Part shown: positions 5,187-6,714 of the stretch, in pieces | How the letters are laid out: each line of letters starts with the position of its first letter | Numbering within the stretch: the first letter of the stretch is position 1 | DNA from: CAVALG01 sp963630555 | GTDB taxonomy: Bacteria; Bacillota; Clostridia; Oscillospirales; Acutalibacteraceae | Length of the DNA: 6,714 nucleotides | Reading direction: 5' to 3' | Assembly (NCBI GenBank): GCA_963630555.1 | Contig: CAVGND010000053.1 | Location: 1 to 6,714, forward strand | Program-made: the position numbers and the translations under genes | The notes under the pieces: generated by a model | Told to the model about the DNA's origin: nothing | Database searches by the model: none | Seen by the model: only the letters and a program-made list of their open reading frames with translations

Positions 5187-6599
5187 TTAGTGCTTGTCGT
5201 TTTCGTCAAACAGGTCGCCGCACTCGGGGCAGAACTTCGGGGGATTCGTCGGGTCTTCCGGCTCCCAGCCGCATTTATCACAGCGATAAAGCGGTGCGCC
5301 CTCAGGTTTTTTTGATCCGCAATTCTGACAGAACCTGCCCTTGTTCACCGTGCCGCAGGAGCAAGTCCAGCCGCCTTCATCCGCAGGTTTCGGGCTGCCG
5401 CACTCGGGGCAGAATTTGCCGGTAGCCGTAGCACCGCACTTACACTTCCATGCGCCGGCCTGTACGGGTTCCGGCTTCTTGGCGCCGCATTCCGGACAGA
5501 ATTTACCCGTGGCTGCGGCACCGCAGGCACATTTCCAACTATCCGCCGCAGGAGTTTCTGCCGAAGCGCCGGACTGCGCCTGCTGCTGTTGCTGCCCCAT
5601 AGCAAAGAGATTCTGCGCATTCATTCCTCCGCCGGCGTTCATAGCCATACCCATGCCCATAAAGCCGGTCATAGCACCTGCTTCGTTTGATGCTGCCGCC
5701 TTCATCGCATCCGCCTGAGCGCCTACCAGAGTAGCCGCCGCCATGGTGGGATCCCGCATGATCGCCGTGCGCTGTGCCTGCTTGATCATTTCGGCGTCTT
5801 CCTCAGGCAGGGTAACTGATCCGAGGGCGATGCTGACGACCTTAAGCCCCCTGAGTGCACCCCATTTTTCCGAGAGCGTCATATTCATTGCTTCTTCCAA
5901 CTCGGTATTGTGGCTGACGATCTGATTCGGACGCATTTCCAAATCGGACAGCCTGCCGAATGCCGGCTGCAAGGCACTGATAAATTCTGTTTTTAACTGG
6001 CCGTCCAGTTCGTCACGGCTATACTCCTGTTCCACATTTCCGCACACATTGGTATAGAATAGCAGCGGATCGGCAATCTTATACGAATACACACCGGAGC
6101 AGCGCACCGATACATCTACATCTAACCCAATCTTGGAGTCCACCACGCGGAAAGGAATAGGGTTCGGCGTACCGAACTTATTGTCGATAAGTTCTTTTGT
6201 GTTGAAATAGTAAATACGCTGATCCTTGCCGGTATCTCCTCCGTAGGTGAAACGCTTTCCGATGGTCTTGAATGTCTGCTTAATACTCTCACCGAGGCTG
6301 CCTGAAAAGATGGATGGCTCGGTGGAGGTGTCGTATGTAAATTCGCCGGGCTCGGCACAAACCTCCACGATTTTGCCCTGCTCCACGATGATCATGCACT
6401 GACCGTCAGCCACGGCGATGCCGGATCCGTTAGAGATGATGTTGTCGTTTCCCTTCGTATTGGAAGAGCGGTCGCTTATACGCTTCTGTCCCTTGGTAAC
6501 AAGAACCTCTTTCGGCATAGACTCGCAGTAGAAGAATTCCTTCCATTGATCGGCAAGCGTGCCTCCCAATGCACCGATACCCGCTTTAATAAGTCCCAT
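5187..6599 (-). CDS. SPFH/flotillin-like scaffold protein with four C-terminal zinc ribbons, YdjI-like
   Basis: A 470-residue protein from ATG 6599. It opens with a Gly-rich hydrophobic stretch (IKAGIGALGGTLADQW) and the family block FFYCESMPKEVLVTKGQKR (residues 22-40). An SPFH/prohibitin-homology region follows to about residue 280, with PIPFRVVDSKIGLDVDVSVR, the YSYKIADPLLFY segment and the closing helix EEDAEMIKQAQRTAIM. Next come an Ala-rich helix (287-305), a Met/Gly/Ala linker (310-334) and QQQQQ. Three short ribbons at 355-376, 384-405 and 411-432 share W-x-C-x-CG ... GKFC-xx-CG-xx-KP (C357/C359/C368/C371 and equivalents); a fourth, rubredoxin-like ribbon uses C440/C443/C457/C460. Databases often label such proteins 'virion core protein-like', which is misleading. 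In B. subtilis YdjI recruits PspA to the membrane together with YdjG and YdjH. SPFH proteins form oligomeric membrane scaffolds on the cytoplasmic face. It is the first visible gene of the run. Confidence 0.9.
   Translation of the reverse strand: MGLIKAGIGALGGTLADQWKEFFYCESMPKEVLVTKGQKRISDRSSNTKGNDNIISNGSGIAVADGQCMIIVEQGKIVEVCAEPGEFTYDTSTEPSIFSGSLGESIKQTFKTIGKRFTYGGDTGKDQRIYYFNTKELIDNKFGTPNPIPFRVVDSKIGLDVDVSVRCSGVYSYKIADPLLFYTNVCGNVEQEYSRDELDGQLKTEFISALQPAFGRLSDLEMRPNQIVSHNTELEEAMNMTLSEKWGALRGLKVVSIALGSVTLPEEDAEMIKQAQRTAIMRDPTMAAATLVGAQADAMKAAASNEAGAMTGFMGMGMAMNAGGGMNAQNLFAMGQQQQQAQSGASAETPAADSWKCACGAAATGKFCPECGAKKPEPVQAGAWKCKCGATATGKFCPECGSPKPADEGGWTCSCGTVNKGRFCQNCGSKKPEGAPLYRCDKCGWEPEDPTNPPKFCPECGDLFDENDKH
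5218..5273 (-). repeat. Copy B of the shared C-terminal zinc-ribbon sequence
   Basis: This stretch encodes residues about 443-461 of the SPFH protein and lines up without gaps with 3591-3646 in the DUF4428 gene. The surrounding residues differ (CGWEPEDPTNPP here, CGYTPEDQANLP there) while PKFCPECG is the same. Confidence 0.65.
5304..5537 (-). repeat. Three tandem zinc-ribbon repeats at the end of the SPFH gene
   Basis: Three 22-residue units start with Trp and end in Lys-Pro, separated by linkers of 7 and 5 residues. Units 1 and 2 are closest (ATGKFCPECG in both), unit 3 more diverged (NKGRFCQNCG). The first knuckle is C-x-C in all three instead of the C-xx-C seen in the matching ribbon of the DUF4428 protein. 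Similar DNA between units 1 and 2 makes copy-number change by recombination plausible. Confidence 0.8.
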
Positions 6600-6607
6600 G
6601 ATACTTG

Positions 6608-6614
6608 CTCCTTT
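6608..6614 (-). promoter_or_regulatory. Ribosome binding site deciding the SPFH start
   Basis: AAAGGAG lies 8 bases before ATG 6599. The alternative in-frame ATG 6617 sits immediately upstream of this site, which would then be inside its codons 2-4, and it has no ribosome binding site of its own. The SPFH protein therefore begins MGLIKAG. Confidence 0.8.
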
Positions 6615-6627
6615 CATAATTTGTAAG

Positions 6628-6656
6628 AATATACATATTTATTTCCGACCTGTGCC
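6628..6656 (-). promoter_or_regulatory. Weak promoter candidate upstream of the SPFH gene
   Basis: On the minus strand a TATATT box lies 17 bases after GGCACA, which keeps only the ACA of a -35 consensus. The region around it is AT-rich and lies a suitable distance from the start codon. No clear extracytoplasmic-function sigma site (such as the TGAAAC/CGTA pair of sigma-W) was found in the 115 bases upstream of the gene. Confidence 0.2.
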
Positions 6657-6676
6657 GGAGAATCACGGTTTGTATG

Positions 6677-6709
6677 CCGTATTCCCGACGGAATACGGGT
6701 TTTTGTTTT
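6677..6709 (+). terminator. Intrinsic terminator facing rightward, opposite to all visible genes
   Basis: CCGTATTCC and GGAATACGG form a perfect 9-bp stem around a CGAC loop, followed by GTTTTTGTTTT on the plus strand. On the minus strand the stem is preceded by an A-run and followed by no U-run, so it works as a terminator only for rightward transcription. No plus-strand gene that would end here is visible. Confidence 0.65.
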
Positions 6710-6714
6710 GATTC

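Noticed and set aside
3532..5425. Long plus-strand open frames (for example 3532-3993, 3827-4372, 4530-5090, 5036-5425)
   Set aside because: They are antisense to well-supported genes, have no plausible ribosome binding sites or recognisable domains, and are rich in Arg, Cys, Pro and Ser as shadows of other frames usually are.
5187..6599. A viral or prophage origin suggested by the common label 'virion core protein'
   Set aside because: The label comes from weak similarity to a poxvirus protein; domain layout and neighbours are those of the chromosomal YdjI-type SPFH family, and no phage gene is nearby.
6600..6617. Start of the SPFH gene at ATG 6617
   Set aside because: Its codons 2-4 are the AAAGGAG ribosome binding site of ATG 6599, and it has no such site of its own.

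Overview
The window holds a run of seven genes, all on the minus strand, so it reads from right to left. Strong AGGAGG-type ribosome binding sites, short gaps, moderate GC and the protein families present suggest a Firmicute, most likely a gut-type member of the Clostridia. That placement is an inference from style and not from a marker gene.

Layout in order of transcription. (1) 6599-5187: an SPFH/flotillin-like scaffold protein with four C-terminal zinc ribbons, of the YdjI ('virion core protein-like') type. (2) A 226-base gap with a strong 16-bp hairpin and a possible internal promoter. (3) 4960-4457: a small two-helix membrane protein with a DUF3592-like extracytoplasmic domain. (4) 4441-3578: a DUF4428 zinc-finger protein with a probable PH-like middle and two C-terminal zinc ribbons, one nearly the same as the last ribbon of the SPFH protein. 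(5) 3569-2679: a lipoprotein made of two diverged copies of one domain. (6) 2623-1871: a second DUF4428 protein with a probable PH-like domain. (7) 1845-751: a YdjG-like protein with two zinc ribbons and a C-terminal membrane anchor. (8) 739-1 (cut by the window edge): a secreted, membrane-anchored TPM-domain protein of the YdjH type.

The outer genes (SPFH, zinc-ribbon/membrane, TPM) match the three partners of Bacillus subtilis PspA in the ydjFGHI membrane-stress locus. Here the SPFH gene comes first, no PspA gene is visible, and four extra genes sit between the SPFH gene and the YdjG/YdjH pair. The most reasonable reading is an enlarged membrane-surveillance or repair module: an SPFH scaffold on the inner face of the membrane, several zinc-ribbon and PH-like adaptor proteins, and extracytoplasmic parts (lipoprotein, DUF3592-like and TPM domains). 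About ten zinc-binding modules are encoded across four of the genes. The enlarged composition is the main point of interest; its function is inferred from homology and context only.

Upstream of the SPFH gene, at the right edge, is a well-formed intrinsic terminator facing rightward, against the direction of every gene here. No rRNA, tRNA, CRISPR array or insertion sequence was seen.
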